A DNA stretch of 64,000 nucleotides from Cobetia sp. L2A1 (GCF_009796845.1 NZ_CP047025.1:1178001-1242000), one strand, 5' to 3'; shown: positions 26,865 to 39,822, counted from the stretch's first letter. Made by a program: numbers and translations. The notes: generated from the letters alone by a model not told the origin.

Positions 26865-28571
26865 ATGTCCACTCAATCATCTGCACGTTCCGCGCTGCGT
26901 GATAGTCAGGCCTGGCAGGCCCTTGCGCGTCATCATGAAGAGCAGATGGCCGATGTGCATCTAAAGGACTTGTTCGCTGATGATGCGGCGCAGGGGCGTG
27001 ATCGTGTCGCGATGTTTACGCGCTCGGCAGCAGGCCTACGCCTGGACCTTTCCAAACAGCGTCTAAAGCACGAGACGCTCGAGCTATTGCTGGGTCTGGC
27101 ACGTGAGACCGGGGTTGAGCAGGGCATTGCACGTTTGTTGGCGGGTGAGCATGTCAATCGCTCCGAAGACCGCCCGGCGTTGCATGCTGCGTTGCGCCTG
27201 CCGCGCTCCGCCAGTCTGGAAATTGATGGCAAGGATGTGGTGCCGGCGATTCACGAAAGTCTTGAGCACCTCGCCGAGATGGTCGATACCTTCCACAGTG
27301 GTCAGTGGCGTGGTGCGACTGGCAAGCCGATCACCGATGTAGTCAACCTTGGTGTCGGTGGCTCTGATCTCGGACCGTTGATGGTCTCCAGTGCGCTAGG
27401 TGACTGCCGGCCGAGTGGTATCCATGAGGTGGGTGTGCACTTTGCCTCCACCATGGATGGCTCTCAGTTGGCGGATTACCTTGAGTCTTTGAGCCCTGAG
27501 ACGACGCTCTTCATTCTGTCGTCCAAGTCCTTCTCGACCATTGATACGCTGTCCAATGCACGCACTGCACGTGATTGGCTGCGATCACGACTGGACCCGG
27601 AAGGCCGCCTTGAAGCATTGATCAATCGTCAGCACTTCATCGGCGCTTCGGCCAAGCCGGAGAAGATGAGTGAGTGGGGCATCGCTCCGGAGCACCAGTT
27701 GCTGTTCTGGGATTGGGTGGGCGGGCGTTATTCACTGTGGGGCACTATCGGTCTGCCGATTGCGCTGAACGTGGGCATGGACAACTTCCGCCGCCTGCTG
27801 GCGGGTGCTCACGAGCTGGATGAGCACTTCCGCACCGCGCCGCTGGAAGACAATCTGCCGGTACTGCTGGCGCTGGCCGGTATCTGGAACAATAACTTCC
27901 TGGATATTCGCGCCCATTCCATTCTGCCTTACGACGGTCGCCTGGAATACTTCGCCAGCTACCTCGAACAGCTGGAAATGGAATCCAACGGCAAGTCGGT
28001 CACCAATGACGGCGAGATGATCGATTACTCGACCTGTCCGGTGCTGTGGGGGCAGTTGGGGCCGAATGCTCAGCACGCCTTCTACCAGTTGCTGCATCAA
28101 GGTACACAGGCGGTAGAGTGTGATTTCATTGCGCCGATGTGTCGTTATGATCATATCGAAGATGCCGAGACGCGCATGCACTTGAAAGCGCAGCATCGTC
28201 TGACGCTGGCCAACTGCTTTGCGCAGTCCCGTGTACTGATGCTGGGGGATGATGCCGTCCCGGGTGACGAAGAGCAGCCGAATCACAAACGCTATCGCGG
28301 CAACCAGCCGTCGACCACGCTGCTGCTGGAGACATTGACGCCAGAGACACTAGGCGCGCTGATCGCCCTCTACGAGCAGAAGGTCTTCGTACAGGCCACT
28401 ATCTGGGATATCAATCCCTTTGATCAGTGGGGCGTGGAATTGGGCAAGCAGATTGCCACCGCGACCGAAACTACCATGACCAGTGGTGACGGCTTCGATA
28501 GCCTCGATGCCTCCAGTCGGGCATTGATTGAAGCGGTATGGAAGGCACAAGGGCAGGATCCACGCGGTTGA
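26865..28571 (+). CDS. pgi: Glucose-6-phosphate isomerase
   Basis: Pgi interconverts glucose 6-phosphate and fructose 6-phosphate. The 568-residue protein has the phosphosugar-binding GVGGSDLGPLM, SSKSFSTIDTLSNA, the family signature SIGA-type region around GGRYSLWG, and GVELGKQIA at the C terminus. The ATG at 26865 follows AAGGAGAG. An upstream extension of the frame to 26658 overlaps the cmoA start and is rejected. It is divergent from cmoA and monocistronic. Confidence 0.97.
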   Translation: MSTQSSARSALRDSQAWQALARHHEEQMADVHLKDLFADDAAQGRDRVAMFTRSAAGLRLDLSKQRLKHETLELLLGLARETGVEQGIARLLAGEHVNRSEDRPALHAALRLPRSASLEIDGKDVVPAIHESLEHLAEMVDTFHSGQWRGATGKPITDVVNLGVGGSDLGPLMVSSALGDCRPSGIHEVGVHFASTMDGSQLADYLESLSPETTLFILSSKSFSTIDTLSNARTARDWLRSRLDPEGRLEALINRQHFIGASAKPEKMSEWGIAPEHQLLFWDWVGGRYSLWGTIGLPIALNVGMDNFRRLLAGAHELDEHFRTAPLEDNLPVLLALAGIWNNNFLDIRAHSILPYDGRLEYFASYLEQLEMESNGKSVTNDGEMIDYSTCPVLWGQLGPNAQHAFYQLLHQGTQAVECDFIAPMCRYDHIEDAETRMHLKAQHRLTLANCFAQSRVLMLGDDAVPGDEEQPNHKRYRGNQPSTTLLLETLTPETLGALIALYEQKVFVQATIWDINPFDQWGVELGKQIATATETTMTSGDGFDSLDASSRALIEAVWKAQGQDPRG

Positions 28572-28599
28572 GGCGTGCCGTAGTGAGGAGTCTCGGTAT

Positions 28600-28615
28600 C
28601 TGTTGATTTATACAG
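28600..28615. promoter_or_regulatory. Candidate LexA (SOS) box upstream of yqiA-parE
   Basis: The sequence is CTGTTGATTTATACAG, an exact CTGT-N8-ACAG match flanked by TA-like bases on the right. It overlaps a -35-like TTGATT at 28603-28608, with TATCCT 16 bases downstream at 28625-28630. LexA bound here would block that promoter. The first downstream gene is yqiA, followed by parE and parC. LexA binding is inferred from the motif alone. Confidence 0.55.
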
Positions 28616-28663
28616 TATTCTCGCTATCCTATAAGCGAATCAATCGTTTACACTAGACAGCAT

Positions 28664-28712
28664 GGCGCGGGCCAAGAGTGATCTCCCTGGAGAGGCTTCT
28701 TGCGCCCGCGCC
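28664..28712 (+). promoter_or_regulatory. GC-only leader stem before yqiA
   Basis: GGCGCGGGC (28664-28672) pairs with GCCCGCGCC (28704-28712), a nine-pair stem made only of G and C. It ends five bases before the GGGAG ribosome binding site of yqiA. It may affect translation initiation or be a transcription attenuator; no T tract follows. Confidence 0.4.
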
Positions 28713-28726
28713 TGCCGGGAGTGCTG

Positions 28727-31553
<2,827 letters not shown>

Positions 31554-31665
31554 GGCTGAGTCGTCAGCTTTCTGAACCCTATCTGTTGTTGTGTCGTGAC
31601 GATATTTTTTCGGGAGGGTCGCATGGTTCTCCCCGTTTTACGCTCGTAATCAAGGTCAAGCGCCC

Positions 31666-33927
31666 ATGAGCATGGATATTCAGGTAGCGGAGGGCGACGT
31701 CGAACGTCTGGCCCTGCGTGACTACACCGAAAAGGCGTACCTCGACTACTCGATGTACGTGATTCTCGATCGTGCACTGCCGCACGTCGGCGATGGCATG
31801 AAGCCGGTGCAACGGCGCATCGTCTATGCCATGCGCGAACTGTCACTGACGGCAAATGCCAAGTACAAGAAATCGGCACGTACCGTCGGCGACGTACTGG
31901 GTAAATTTCACCCGCATGGTGATAGTGCCTGTTATGAAGCCATGGTGTTGATGGCGCAGCCGTTCAGCTATCGCTATCCACTGGTGGACGGGCAGGGCAA
32001 TTGGGGGAGTCAGGATGATCCCAAGTCCTTCGCCGCGATGCGGTATACTGAGTCGCGCCTGTCCAAGTATTCCGAAGTACTGCTGTCGGAGCTCTCCCAG
32101 GGGACAGTCGACTGGGTGCCCAACTTCGATGGCACCATGAACGAGCCCAGGGTACTGCCGGCGCGCCTGCCCAATGTACTGCTCAACGGGACGACCGGCA
32201 TCGCGGTCGGCATGGCGACGGACATACCGCCGCATAACGTGCACGAGATCGTGGCGGCGACCCGCCATCTGCTGCGCCACCCGGAGGCTGACAGCGACAA
32301 GTTGATGGACTTCCTGCCGGCGCCAGATTTCCCCACTGAGGCGGAAATCATCACGCCGCGCGCAGATCTGGCCAAGCTGTACCGCACCGGTCGTGGCAGC
32401 GTGAAGATGCGTGCTCGCTACGTGATCGAAGAGGGTGACATCGTCATTACCTCGTTGCCGTATCAGGTGTCTGGCGCCAAGGTGATCGAGCAGATCGCCG
32501 CCCAGATGCAGGCCAAGAAACTGCCGATGGTCGCGGACCTGCGTGATGAGTCAGATCACGAAAATCCGACTCGCCTGATGATTCAGCCGCGCTCCAATCG
32601 TATCGATATCGAGGGGCTGATGGCGCATCTGTTCGCCACTACTGATCTCGAGAAGAACGCGCGCGTCAACATGAATGTCATTGATCTCAAGGGACGCCCG
32701 CGCGTCATGGCGCTGCACGAGATGCTCTCGGAATGGCTGCTCTTCCGTCGCGCGACTGTACGACGTCGTCTTGAGCATCGCCTGGCCAAGGTCGAGGACC
32801 GCCTGCATCTGCTGGAAGGGTTGCTGGTTGCCTATCTGAATCTCGATGAGGTGATTCGCATCATCCGTGAGGAAGAAGACCCGAAGGCCAGCTTGATCGA
32901 GACCTTCAAGCTCTCCGAGCGCCAGGCTGAAGCGATTCTTGAGCTGCGCTTGCGTCACCTGGCACGTCTCGAGGAGATGAAGCTAAGAGGTGAGCAGGAT
33001 GAACTCAATCGTGAGCGCAAAGCGCTGAAGCATCTGCTGGGCAATGATGATGCTCTGACGGATCTCATCGATAGCGAGCTTGAGCAGGCGGGTATCGATT
33101 TCGGCGATGTCCGTCGTTCGCCGCTGGTCGAGCGCGAAGAAGCGCGGGCACTCTCTGAGGTCGAGTTGATGGGGGCTGACCCGATCACGGTGGCGCTATC
33201 TGACAAGGGCTGGATTCGTGCTGCCAAGGGACACGATATCGACCCGGAAGGGCTCTCTTACAAGTCCGGTGATAGCTTCCATCTAGCAGTGCGCGGCAAG
33301 ACCAACCAGCCACTGGTACTGCTGGATGACACTGGACGAGCCTATACGTTGGCCGCCCATAACCTGCCCAGTGCACGTGGGCAGGGCGAGCCGATCACCG
33401 GTCGCATGAATCCTGCGGCGGGTGCGGCGATGATTGGTCTGTTGCTGGATGAACCGACGGCGCGTTATCTGTTGGCGTCCGATGGTGGTTATGGTTTTGT
33501 GACGACGCTTGAGCAGCTGACCGGCAAGAGCAAGTCGGGCAAGGCCGCGCTATCGCTACCGCGTGGCTGTGCTGTACTACCGCCGGTTGCCTTGCCACTC
33601 AGTGAGCAGGACGTAGCGCTGGAAGTGGCGGTGGTCTCCAACGAAGGGCGCTTGCTGGTCTTCCCGCTGGCCGACCTCCCTGAGATGGCGAAGGGGAAGG
33701 GCAACAAGATGCTGTCGATCCCGGGCGAGCGAGCTGCCAACCGTGAAGAGTTCGTCCGCTCCCTGGTCGTAGTGCCAGCCGGTGCCACCCTGGTGGTGCA
33801 CGCTGGCAAGCGCAAGACGTTGCTCAAGGGTGCTGACCTTGACTACTACCGTGGTGAGCGTGGCCGCCGGGGTAGCAAGCTGCCCCAGGGCTTCCAGAAA
33901 GTCGACCGCTTGGCGGTCGATGGCTGA
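31666..33927 (+). CDS. parC: DNA topoisomerase IV subunit A
   Basis: ParC is the DNA cleavage subunit of topoisomerase IV. The 753-residue protein has the catalytic tyrosine at about residue 127 in AMRYTES and C-terminal beta-pinwheel repeats. The quinolone-resistance region reads [12 protein letters not shown], with Ser87 and Glu91 (E. coli Ser80 and Glu84), the susceptible residues. AAGG precedes the ATG at a usable distance. It is the last gene of a likely yqiA-parE-parC unit, and serB begins about 90 bases later. Confidence 0.97.
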   Translation: MSMDIQVAEGDVERLALRDYTEKAYLDYSMYVILDRALPHVGDGMKPVQRRIVYAMRELSLTANAKYKKSARTVGDVLGKFHPHGDSACYEAMVLMAQPFSYRYPLVDGQGNWGSQDDPKSFAAMRYTESRLSKYSEVLLSELSQGTVDWVPNFDGTMNEPRVLPARLPNVLLNGTTGIAVGMATDIPPHNVHEIVAATRHLLRHPEADSDKLMDFLPAPDFPTEAEIITPRADLAKLYRTGRGSVKMRARYVIEEGDIVITSLPYQVSGAKVIEQIAAQMQAKKLPMVADLRDESDHENPTRLMIQPRSNRIDIEGLMAHLFATTDLEKNARVNMNVIDLKGRPRVMALHEMLSEWLLFRRATVRRRLEHRLAKVEDRLHLLEGLLVAYLNLDEVIRIIREEEDPKASLIETFKLSERQAEAILELRLRHLARLEEMKLRGEQDELNRERKALKHLLGNDDALTDLIDSELEQAGIDFGDVRRSPLVEREEARALSEVELMGADPITVALSDKGWIRAAKGHDIDPEGLSYKSGDSFHLAVRGKTNQPLVLLDDTGRAYTLAAHNLPSARGQGEPITGRMNPAAGAAMIGLLLDEPTARYLLASDGGYGFVTTLEQLTGKSKSGKAALSLPRGCAVLPPVALPLSEQDVALEVAVVSNEGRLLVFPLADLPEMAKGKGNKMLSIPGERAANREEFVRSLVVVPAGATLVVHAGKRKTLLKGADLDYYRGERGRRGSKLPQGFQKVDRLAVDG

Positions 33928-34020
33928 TGCAGTTGTCCGTGGTGGACGGCTGCTGAAAAGTCCGTGCAAGACTTAGATGATCACGATCTTGATGACCCTC
34001 TGCTCAGGAATGATTTTCCG

Positions 34021-35232
34021 ATGACACAACGCATATTGATTCGTGCCACTGGCGTGGCGCGGCCGGGCCAGCTTGCCGGACTCGGTCAGGCACTGGCACG
34101 TAGCGGCGCCCGCCTGTTGGATATCAATCAGAGTGTGACTTTCGGCCTGGTGTCGCTAGAAGCTTTGGTTGCACTGAGTGCCGAGTCAGAGCTTGAAGCA
34201 GCGCTGACGGCTGCAGGCGAGCAACTGGGACTGGATGTGCAGGCGTTGCAGATCGGCGCTGAGGAATATCTGCGCTGGAGTCATCAGGCTGAGCGTCCGC
34301 GCTGGATTCTGACCTTGTTGGCACCGCGTTTACCGGCGGGCATTCTGGCGGAAGTGGGTGGTTTGACGGCTGAGTTCGGTATTACCGTCGAGCTGATGCA
34401 TCGTCTCTCCGGGCGTGAGCCCCTGGATGGAGAGTCACCGGCCGAAGGCGCCTGCATCGAGTGCTGGCTGCGATTGCCTGACGGTGAGATCAACATCACG
34501 GCGTTGCGCGAGAAGGCATTGGCTCTGGGCGCGCTGCACGGCGTTGATATTGCCATTCAGGAAGACGATATCTGGCGTCGGCATCGTCGACTGATCTGCT
34601 TTGACATGGATTCGACGCTGATTCAGACAGAAGTGATCGACGAACTCGCGCGACGTCACGGTGTCGGTGAAGAAGTGTCCGCCGTTACTGAGCGTGCCAT
34701 GCGCGGTGAGCTGGATTTCAAGGAAAGCTTCCGCGAGCGCATGAGCAAGCTCAAGGGGCTGGATGAATCAGTGTTGGCTGATATCGCTGCCAATCTGCCG
34801 CTGATGGATGGTGTTGAGCGTCTGATGGCGAATTTGAAAGCCTTGGGCTATCGCACCGCAATCCTGTCCGGTGGCTTCACCTATTTCGCACGCCATCTGC
34901 AGGAGTTGCTGGGCTTCGACGAGATTCATGCCAATGAGCTGGTGATATTGGATGGCAAGGTCACGGGTGAAGTACGCGAGCCTATCGTCGATGCAGAACG
35001 CAAGGCGCTGCTGCTGCGTGAGATCGCCAAGCGTCATGGTCTGCGTATGGAGCAGACCATCGCGGTGGGCGATGGTGCGAATGACCTGAAGATGCTCGCT
35101 GAGGCGGGGTTGGGTATCGCCTTCCGTGCCAAGCCGTTGGTGCGTGAACAGGCGCGTCAATCGATCTCTACGCTCGGGCTCGATGCAGTGCTGTACCTGA
35201 TGGGTTATCGCCAGCAGGATCTTGAGCACTGA
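34021..35232 (+). CDS. serB: Phosphoserine phosphatase SerB with N-terminal ACT-type region
   Basis: SerB removes phosphate from phosphoserine in the last step of serine synthesis. The 403-residue protein has a long N-terminal region resembling two ACT domains (about residues 1-180). The HAD domain follows with the nucleophile motif CFDMDSTLIQTE, LSGGFTYFA and VGDGANDLKML. The length matches the Pseudomonas-type enzyme rather than the 322-residue E. coli one; the ACT region suggests amino-acid feedback. ATG at 34021 is preferred over a GTG at 33964 for lack of a site at the latter. A terminator follows. Confidence 0.95.
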   Translation: MTQRILIRATGVARPGQLAGLGQALARSGARLLDINQSVTFGLVSLEALVALSAESELEAALTAAGEQLGLDVQALQIGAEEYLRWSHQAERPRWILTLLAPRLPAGILAEVGGLTAEFGITVELMHRLSGREPLDGESPAEGACIECWLRLPDGEINITALREKALALGALHGVDIAIQEDDIWRRHRRLICFDMDSTLIQTEVIDELARRHGVGEEVSAVTERAMRGELDFKESFRERMSKLKGLDESVLADIAANLPLMDGVERLMANLKALGYRTAILSGGFTYFARHLQELLGFDEIHANELVILDGKVTGEVREPIVDAERKALLLREIAKRHGLRMEQTIAVGDGANDLKMLAEAGLGIAFRAKPLVREQARQSISTLGLDAVLYLMGYRQQDLEH

Positions 35233-35259
35233 GTCACACGCCATCGGAGTCGGTACGAT

Positions 35260-35295
35260 AAAACGCGGGGACAGCTGATGCTGTCCCCGCGTTTT
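35260..35295 (+). terminator. Rho-independent terminator of serB
   Basis: AAAACGCGGGGACAG (35260-35274) pairs with CTGTCCCCGCGTTTT (35281-35295), and the T run continues to 35296. It lies about 30 bases after the serB stop codon. Confidence 0.92.
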
Positions 35296-35496
35296 TGTGG
35301 TGCTATGCCCTGTAAATTCAAGGTCTGTATATATGGCGAAAGCAGCACAGCGTTTGTCATTTCTTGAGCTAGACTGGAATTGAGAGAGGCAATGTGCGTC
35401 GCTGTCGTTGACCTCTTTCACCATTGCCAATCGCTGTCTAGCACTGCGTTATTGCTGATGTATCACTACACACGCCATGCCGTCAGGAGTCCGTCC

Positions 35497-35745
35497 ATGC
35501 CGTCACCCTATGACGATGAACTGCATCTACTGTGCCTGTTTCCGCAAGACGCCGCCCTCAAGGGACTCAAGATTCGCCACGATGCCAGCCCCGACATGGT
35601 AGCTGCCGCTGAGCGGCTGCATACCAAGGGTTTGACCACATTGCCTGATGGTGGCTATCTGACCGCGTTGGGGCGCGAAGCTGCCGATCATGCTCACCAG
35701 CTCAATGGCCTGATGCACGCTCCGCTTGCCATGACGGGGAGTTGA
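35497..35745 (+). CDS. Small conserved protein, TIGR02647-like
   Basis: The 82-residue protein begins MPSPYDDELHLLCLF and contains GLKIRHDASPDMVAAAERLH and TTLPDGGYLTALGREAADHA, a pattern I associate with family TIGR02647 found in pseudomonads and halomonads. GGAG lies six bases upstream of the ATG. The C-terminal half looks like a small winged-helix fold (LPDGGYLT reads as a wing), but no function is established. It stands alone between terminators. Confidence 0.75.
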   Translation: MPSPYDDELHLLCLFPQDAALKGLKIRHDASPDMVAAAERLHTKGLTTLPDGGYLTALGREAADHAHQLNGLMHAPLAMTGS

Positions 35746-35798
35746 GTTTGTCCTTTTCATGACGATGGTAGTGCTACTGCTGAAAATAGACGTTGAGA

Positions 35799-35844
35799 AA
35801 CAGAAACGCCCCGCACGGGTACGTCCCTGCGGGGCGTTTCTGTT
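35799..35844. terminator. Bidirectional terminator
   Basis: A 17-base perfect stem joins 35799-35815 and 35828-35844 (arms containing CAGAAACGCCCCGCA). The loop contains a further GGG/CCC pairing. It separates the small TIGR02647-like gene from the convergent isomerase-like gene. Confidence 0.9.
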
Positions 35845-35919
35845 ACTTGGTATAAAACATGACTCACACCGCATCGGCTCAGAGGAGCAATGATGTTGAA
35901 AGCCGAAGCGCGATGCCTA

Positions 35920-36279
35920 TCAGATCTTGTGCTTGCGATAGGTTGCACGCGAGATATCGACAATCTCTACGCTCACTTCGCGTGCCGCTTCGCAATGCGG
36001 GGTCAGTGCTGCTATCAGAATGTCAGCAAGTCGTGATTTATCGTCTTCGCTACGACCTTCCAGTTGATGGCAGTGCAGGTTGACGAAGCCATGCTTGTGA
36101 GAAAGCGGTGCCTGGTTACCAGCCAGCCGCCAGTGGCGCCAGCTTTCGGCACGCACCTTGATATCGCTTTCCTTGAAGAGACCGCTGTACATGGCAGCTG
36201 CATGCAGGTCGTCCATGATGGCGTCCATGTCGAGGCTCGGCGCCAGGCTGTCGGCATAATCGATGACGAGATGGGGCAT
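35920..36279 (-). CDS. 5-carboxymethyl-2-hydroxymuconate isomerase-like protein
   Basis: The 119-residue protein begins MPHLVIDYADSL; after removal of Met the N-terminal proline would be the catalytic base of the tautomerase fold. It has RAESWRHWRLAG and HKHGFVNLHCHQLEGRS, as in HpaF-type isomerases. AAGGAG precedes the ATG; a longer frame to 36420 is not supported. No homoprotocatechuate pathway genes are nearby, so a different or general tautomerase role is likely. Confidence 0.8.
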   Translation of the reverse strand: MPHLVIDYADSLAPSLDMDAIMDDLHAAAMYSGLFKESDIKVRAESWRHWRLAGNQAPLSHKHGFVNLHCHQLEGRSEDDKSRLADILIAALTPHCEAAREVSVEIVDISRATYRKHKI

Positions 36280-36447
36280 ATGATGCGCTCCTTGACTTCG
36301 GCTACGCCTCTCGGGGCGCATGCCGTTGATGAGATCAACCCGCGATAGTCGCGAAATTGGCCAGCGATAGTAGCAAATTTCCCCGAGCATGCTGCGAGTT
36401 GTTTGCGATATTGCACACATGTCTGTGTCGGCATGTCGAGAGTAGTG

Positions 36448-37560
36448 TCAGGTGCTGGCGATGATGGAAATAGACGGCATTGCACTGCCTAGTGGAGTCT
36501 TGGAGCGCCGGCCAGGCACTTCTCGCACCAAGCGTGGCATCAGAAAGCCGGGCAGGTGCTCGAGCAGTGCTTCCATCAATTCGCAGGCCTCTGCATCACC
36601 GACGGCGAAGTGGGCCGCGCCCTGAACGGGGTCAAAGGCGTGCAGGTAGTAAGGTAGTACACCACATTCAAACAAGCGCTCGGCAAGTGCCGTCTGGGTG
36701 GCCACCGTATCGTTGATGCCGCGCAGTATCACGCCCTGATTGAGTAGCGTCACACCGATGGCAGCAAGACGGCTCATGGCCGCTGCGACCTCGTCATCTA
36801 GCTCATTGGCATGATTGGTATGGATCACGACGATCTTCTGTAGCCGCGTTGCGCCCAACCAACTCAGCAACTCATCATTGACGCGATCCGGAATGACCAC
36901 CGGTAGGCGGGTATGGATACGCAGACGCTTGAGATGTGCAATCTCACCAAGCGCTTCTACCAACCAGGCAAGACGCTTGTCGGTGGAGACAAGCGGATCA
37001 CCGCCCGACAGAATGACTTCGTGAATACGCGAATCGGCCTGGAGGTAGTCGAGGATGTCGCGCCACTGTTCACGGCTTGGCTGATGGTCTTCATAGGGGA
37101 AGTGACGACGAAAGCAGTAGCGGCAATTGATCGCGCAACCGCCACTCGCCATCAGCAGTACGCGGTTGGTGTACTTGTGGATCAGGCCGGGCAGGGGTGA
37201 GTGGTCAGCCTCTTCCAGTGGGTCATTGACGTAGCCGTCCACGATATCCGTCTCAGCGTCCAACGGCAGTACTTGGCGCAGCAATGGGTCATTGACGTCG
37301 TCCGCGCGAATACGGCTGGCGTAGGCATGAGGCACCCGAATGGAAAAGAGTGCATGGCCATCGTGTGCGCCAGGTAACAGGGATGTTGGCAGGCCCAGCT
37401 GCTCCAGTAGCGCTTGCGGAGTTCGGATGCAGTCGCGTAGCTGAGCACGCCAGTCACCACGTGCTGCTGCAGATGACTCTGGCACTTCAGCAACAGGGCT
37501 TTCACGCTGCTCGCGCGTGATGGTATGCAAGGATGCAGGGGTTCGGGTTATCATGCACAT
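36448..37560 (-). CDS. epmB: EF-P (R)-beta-lysine 2,3-aminomutase EpmB
   Basis: EpmB is a radical-SAM, PLP-dependent enzyme converting (S)-alpha-lysine to (R)-beta-lysine for EF-P modification. The protein of about 370 residues has the iron-sulfur motif CAINCRYC followed by [10 protein letters not shown], then [10 protein letters not shown] and the PLP-region [10 protein letters not shown], as in EpmB (YjeK). The start is uncertain: GTG 37563, ATG 37560 and ATG 37554 are all in frame. It is divergent from efp, with epmA beyond, so the lysylation pathway is encoded together. Confidence 0.95.
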   Translation of the reverse strand: MCMITRTPASLHTITREQRESPVAEVPESSAAARGDWRAQLRDCIRTPQALLEQLGLPTSLLPGAHDGHALFSIRVPHAYASRIRADDVNDPLLRQVLPLDAETDIVDGYVNDPLEEADHSPLPGLIHKYTNRVLLMASGGCAINCRYCFRRHFPYEDHQPSREQWRDILDYLQADSRIHEVILSGGDPLVSTDKRLAWLVEALGEIAHLKRLRIHTRLPVVIPDRVNDELLSWLGATRLQKIVVIHTNHANELDDEVAAAMSRLAAIGVTLLNQGVILRGINDTVATQTALAERLFECGVLPYYLHAFDPVQGAAHFAVGDAEACELMEALLEHLPGFLMPRLVREVPGRRSKTPLGSAMPSISIIAST

Positions 37561-37647
37561 CACTTTTTAGTCATGGTTGCAGCCCATTCGACTGCAATCT
37601 GGAATTCATGGCGGGCAAGACCCGTTAACGAGTCGAGAGCGAGCAAG

Positions 37648-38214
37648 ATGGCCAACTATTCTACCAACGAATTCAAGTCCGGTCTGAAAGTGATGCTGGA
37701 TAATGACCCCTGTGCCATCGTCGATAATGAACTGGTCAAGCCGGGCAAGGGTCAGGCCTTCAATCGCGTGAAGCTACGCAACCTGAAGACTGGCCGTGTC
37801 TGGGAGCGTACTTTCAAGTCCGGCGAGAGCATTGAAGCAGCCGACGTGATGGATACCGAAATGGAGTATCTCTACGCCGATGGCGAGATGTGGCACTTCA
37901 TGAAGACTGACGGTACGTTCGAGCAGTACGCTGTTGAGAGCAAGGCGCTGGGCGACAGCGTCAAGTGGCTCAAGGAGCAGGTGTCCTACATCATTACCCT
38001 GTGGGACGACAACGCGATTGCCGTGACACCACCGAATTTCATTGAGCTTGAAGTCGTCGAGACGGATCCGGGTCTCAAGGGTGATACCGCCAACGGCGGC
38101 TCCAAGCCGGCGACGCTGTCTTCTGGTGCGACCGTGCGTGTTCCGCTGTTCATCAATCAGGGCGAAGTGCTCAAGATTGACACCCGTAGCGCTGAGTACG
38201 TATCTCGCGCCTGA
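37648..38214 (+). CDS. efp: Elongation factor P
   Basis: EF-P binds between the P and E sites and rescues ribosomes stalled on polyproline. The 188-residue protein has the three-barrel layout. The modified lysine is Lys34 in LVKPGKGQA, the site lysylated by EpmA. The C-terminal part has [19 protein letters not shown]. The ATG at 37648 gives the standard N terminus [12 protein letters not shown]; the open frame upstream is not coding. It lies between divergent epmB and downstream epmA. EpmC, the hydroxylase of E. coli, is not seen here. Confidence 0.98.
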   Translation: MANYSTNEFKSGLKVMLDNDPCAIVDNELVKPGKGQAFNRVKLRNLKTGRVWERTFKSGESIEAADVMDTEMEYLYADGEMWHFMKTDGTFEQYAVESKALGDSVKWLKEQVSYIITLWDDNAIAVTPPNFIELEVVETDPGLKGDTANGGSKPATLSSGATVRVPLFINQGEVLKIDTRSAEYVSRA

Positions 38215-38248
38215 GTCACGCGTGTGACGCTAGTGCTGAACTACTCGC

Positions 38249-38275
38249 TGATGCCTCGCCTTGTGCGAGGCATCA
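38249..38275 (+). terminator. Terminator after efp
   Basis: TGATGCCTCGC (38249-38259) pairs with GCGAGGCATCA (38265-38275), followed by TTGTTT. It lies 35 bases after efp, so epmA probably depends partly on read-through or on its own promoter. Confidence 0.8.
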
Positions 38276-38324
38276 TTGTTTGTAGCCCCTGATCAATGTC
38301 TATTGCCTTCCTGACGAGTTTACG

Positions 38325-39380
38325 ATGTCTCCGACTGCTATCCCTGATACGGCCCTACCCGACGACTGGGCACCAACAGCCACTCGCCAGCGATTGGTGC
38401 AACGCGCTCGCCTGATGGCAGAGGTGCGCACCTTTTTTGCGGAGCGAGAGGTGCTGGAGGTCGAGACGCCGGTGTTGGGTCACGCGGGCTCCACAGACGT
38501 GGGACTGACATCGTTGACGCTGACAGCACACTTGCCGGGTGAGCGCACAGGAGTGCGGATGTGGCTCCAGACGTCACCAGAATTTCATATGAAGCGCTTG
38601 CTGGCAGCAGGGAGTGGTTCAATCTTTCAGATCGCCCGGGCATTTCGTGACGGAGAAGTGAGTCGGCGCCACAATCCCGAGTTCTGCATGCTGGAATGGT
38701 ATCGGCCAGGAATGAGTCTGGAAGATCTGATGGCGGAAAGCTGCGAGCTGATACGGCGGGTGATGGCGCTTGGTGCCGCCTTGACAGGGCAGCCAGCGCG
38801 ACTTGCCACGAATAGTCGTGCAGGCGATGGCCTGAGGTGTCGGCCGTATCGGACGCTATTTGTTGAGCAGTTGGGACTTGATCCCTTTACTGCCTCCTTG
38901 AGCGAGTTACAGGCAGCCTGTGCGCACGAGTGTGAGGTGGTGGCTGAGGGGTGGTCACGCGAAACCTGTCTTGATGCGCTGATGAGTCTGGTGATCGAAC
39001 CGACGCTTGGGCAGGAAAAGATCGAGCTGATTACGGAGTATCCAGCGGCGCAGGCAGCATTGGCCCGCAAGCATCAGGATGTACACGGTGACTGGGTGGC
39101 TTCACGTTTTGAGGCGTATGTGGCGGGGATAGAGCTGGCCAATGGCTACGATGAGTTGACTGATGCGACCGAGCAGGCGGCGCGTTTTGCCGCCGATAAC
39201 ATTGCGCGTGTCGACGAGGGGCTGGTTGAAGTGACAGCAGATCAGCGACTGGTGGCGGCGTTGACGGCCGGAATGCCTGACGGAAGTGGTGTCGCGCTGG
39301 GGCTTGATCGTCTCATCATGCTGGCGCTAGGGGAGCGTGATATTGCTGCGGTCATTGCTTTTCCAGCACAGCGTGCCTGA
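38325..39380 (+). CDS. epmA: EF-P beta-lysylation ligase EpmA
   Basis: EpmA is a paralogue of class II lysyl-tRNA synthetase that attaches beta-lysine to EF-P Lys34. The 351-residue protein contains only the catalytic domain. VETPVLGHAGSTDVGL, WLQTSPEFHMKRLLAAG, FRDGEVSRRHNPEFCMLEWY and GVALGLDRLIMLALG represent the class II motifs. The N-terminal anticodon-binding domain of LysS is absent, which identifies EpmA. It follows efp by about 110 bases with a terminator between. Confidence 0.95.
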   Translation: MSPTAIPDTALPDDWAPTATRQRLVQRARLMAEVRTFFAEREVLEVETPVLGHAGSTDVGLTSLTLTAHLPGERTGVRMWLQTSPEFHMKRLLAAGSGSIFQIARAFRDGEVSRRHNPEFCMLEWYRPGMSLEDLMAESCELIRRVMALGAALTGQPARLATNSRAGDGLRCRPYRTLFVEQLGLDPFTASLSELQAACAHECEVVAEGWSRETCLDALMSLVIEPTLGQEKIELITEYPAAQAALARKHQDVHGDWVASRFEAYVAGIELANGYDELTDATEQAARFAADNIARVDEGLVEVTADQRLVAALTAGMPDGSGVALGLDRLIMLALGERDIAAVIAFPAQRA

Positions 39381-39822
39381 CTTCAGGGTGGTTGGAGCAT
39401 AAATCACAACCTGAAGCGTTTAATGTTGACACGCTCAAGAAATATTAGTGGTCTAGACTGAGCCCGTCAGTCAGGAAGTCTGATATCGCCATGTTCGTAT
39501 CGCATGAGTCGAAGGTATGCGACCAATGGAATGGTAGTGGTGGGTCTTCTCTCATCGGGCATGATGAAGGAGGGCGACAGGGTGTCGTGACGAGCTTTCG
39601 GAGCCGTTCGTGACGTTATCCGGCAGTAGCGCCGTTAGAGTGTTACGCCTATCAGGGAGGATATCTCGCAGTTGGACGAACAGATACGTCTCATCGCGGT
39701 GGACAGTACCATCGTATCGCAGGGGATAGCGGCTGTTGCCGATGCCCACTGTTGAAAAGGGAAGCCTTCAGGCTTCCCTTTTTTTATTCCGCCATGTGTC
39801 GTTCAGTCTTGTCTGCTTTTGA
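39381..39822. other. Intergenic region, 442 bases
   Basis: This lies between epmA and the convergent psd gene. A TTGACA occurs at 39426-39431, but no good -10 is found at the right distance. GATACG and CGTATC near 39687-39718 could pair. A terminator sits at 39755-39782. No coding frame has a usable ribosome binding site. A plus-strand small RNA ending at the terminator is possible, but evidence is weak. Confidence 0.35.
39755..39782. terminator. Terminator, probably of psd
   Basis: AAAAGGGAAGCCT (39755-39767) pairs with AGGCTTCCCTTTT (39770-39782), with A residues on the left and eight T residues on the right. It works in both directions: for minus-strand psd, 40 bases away, and for any rightward transcript from the epmA side. 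Confidence 0.9.
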
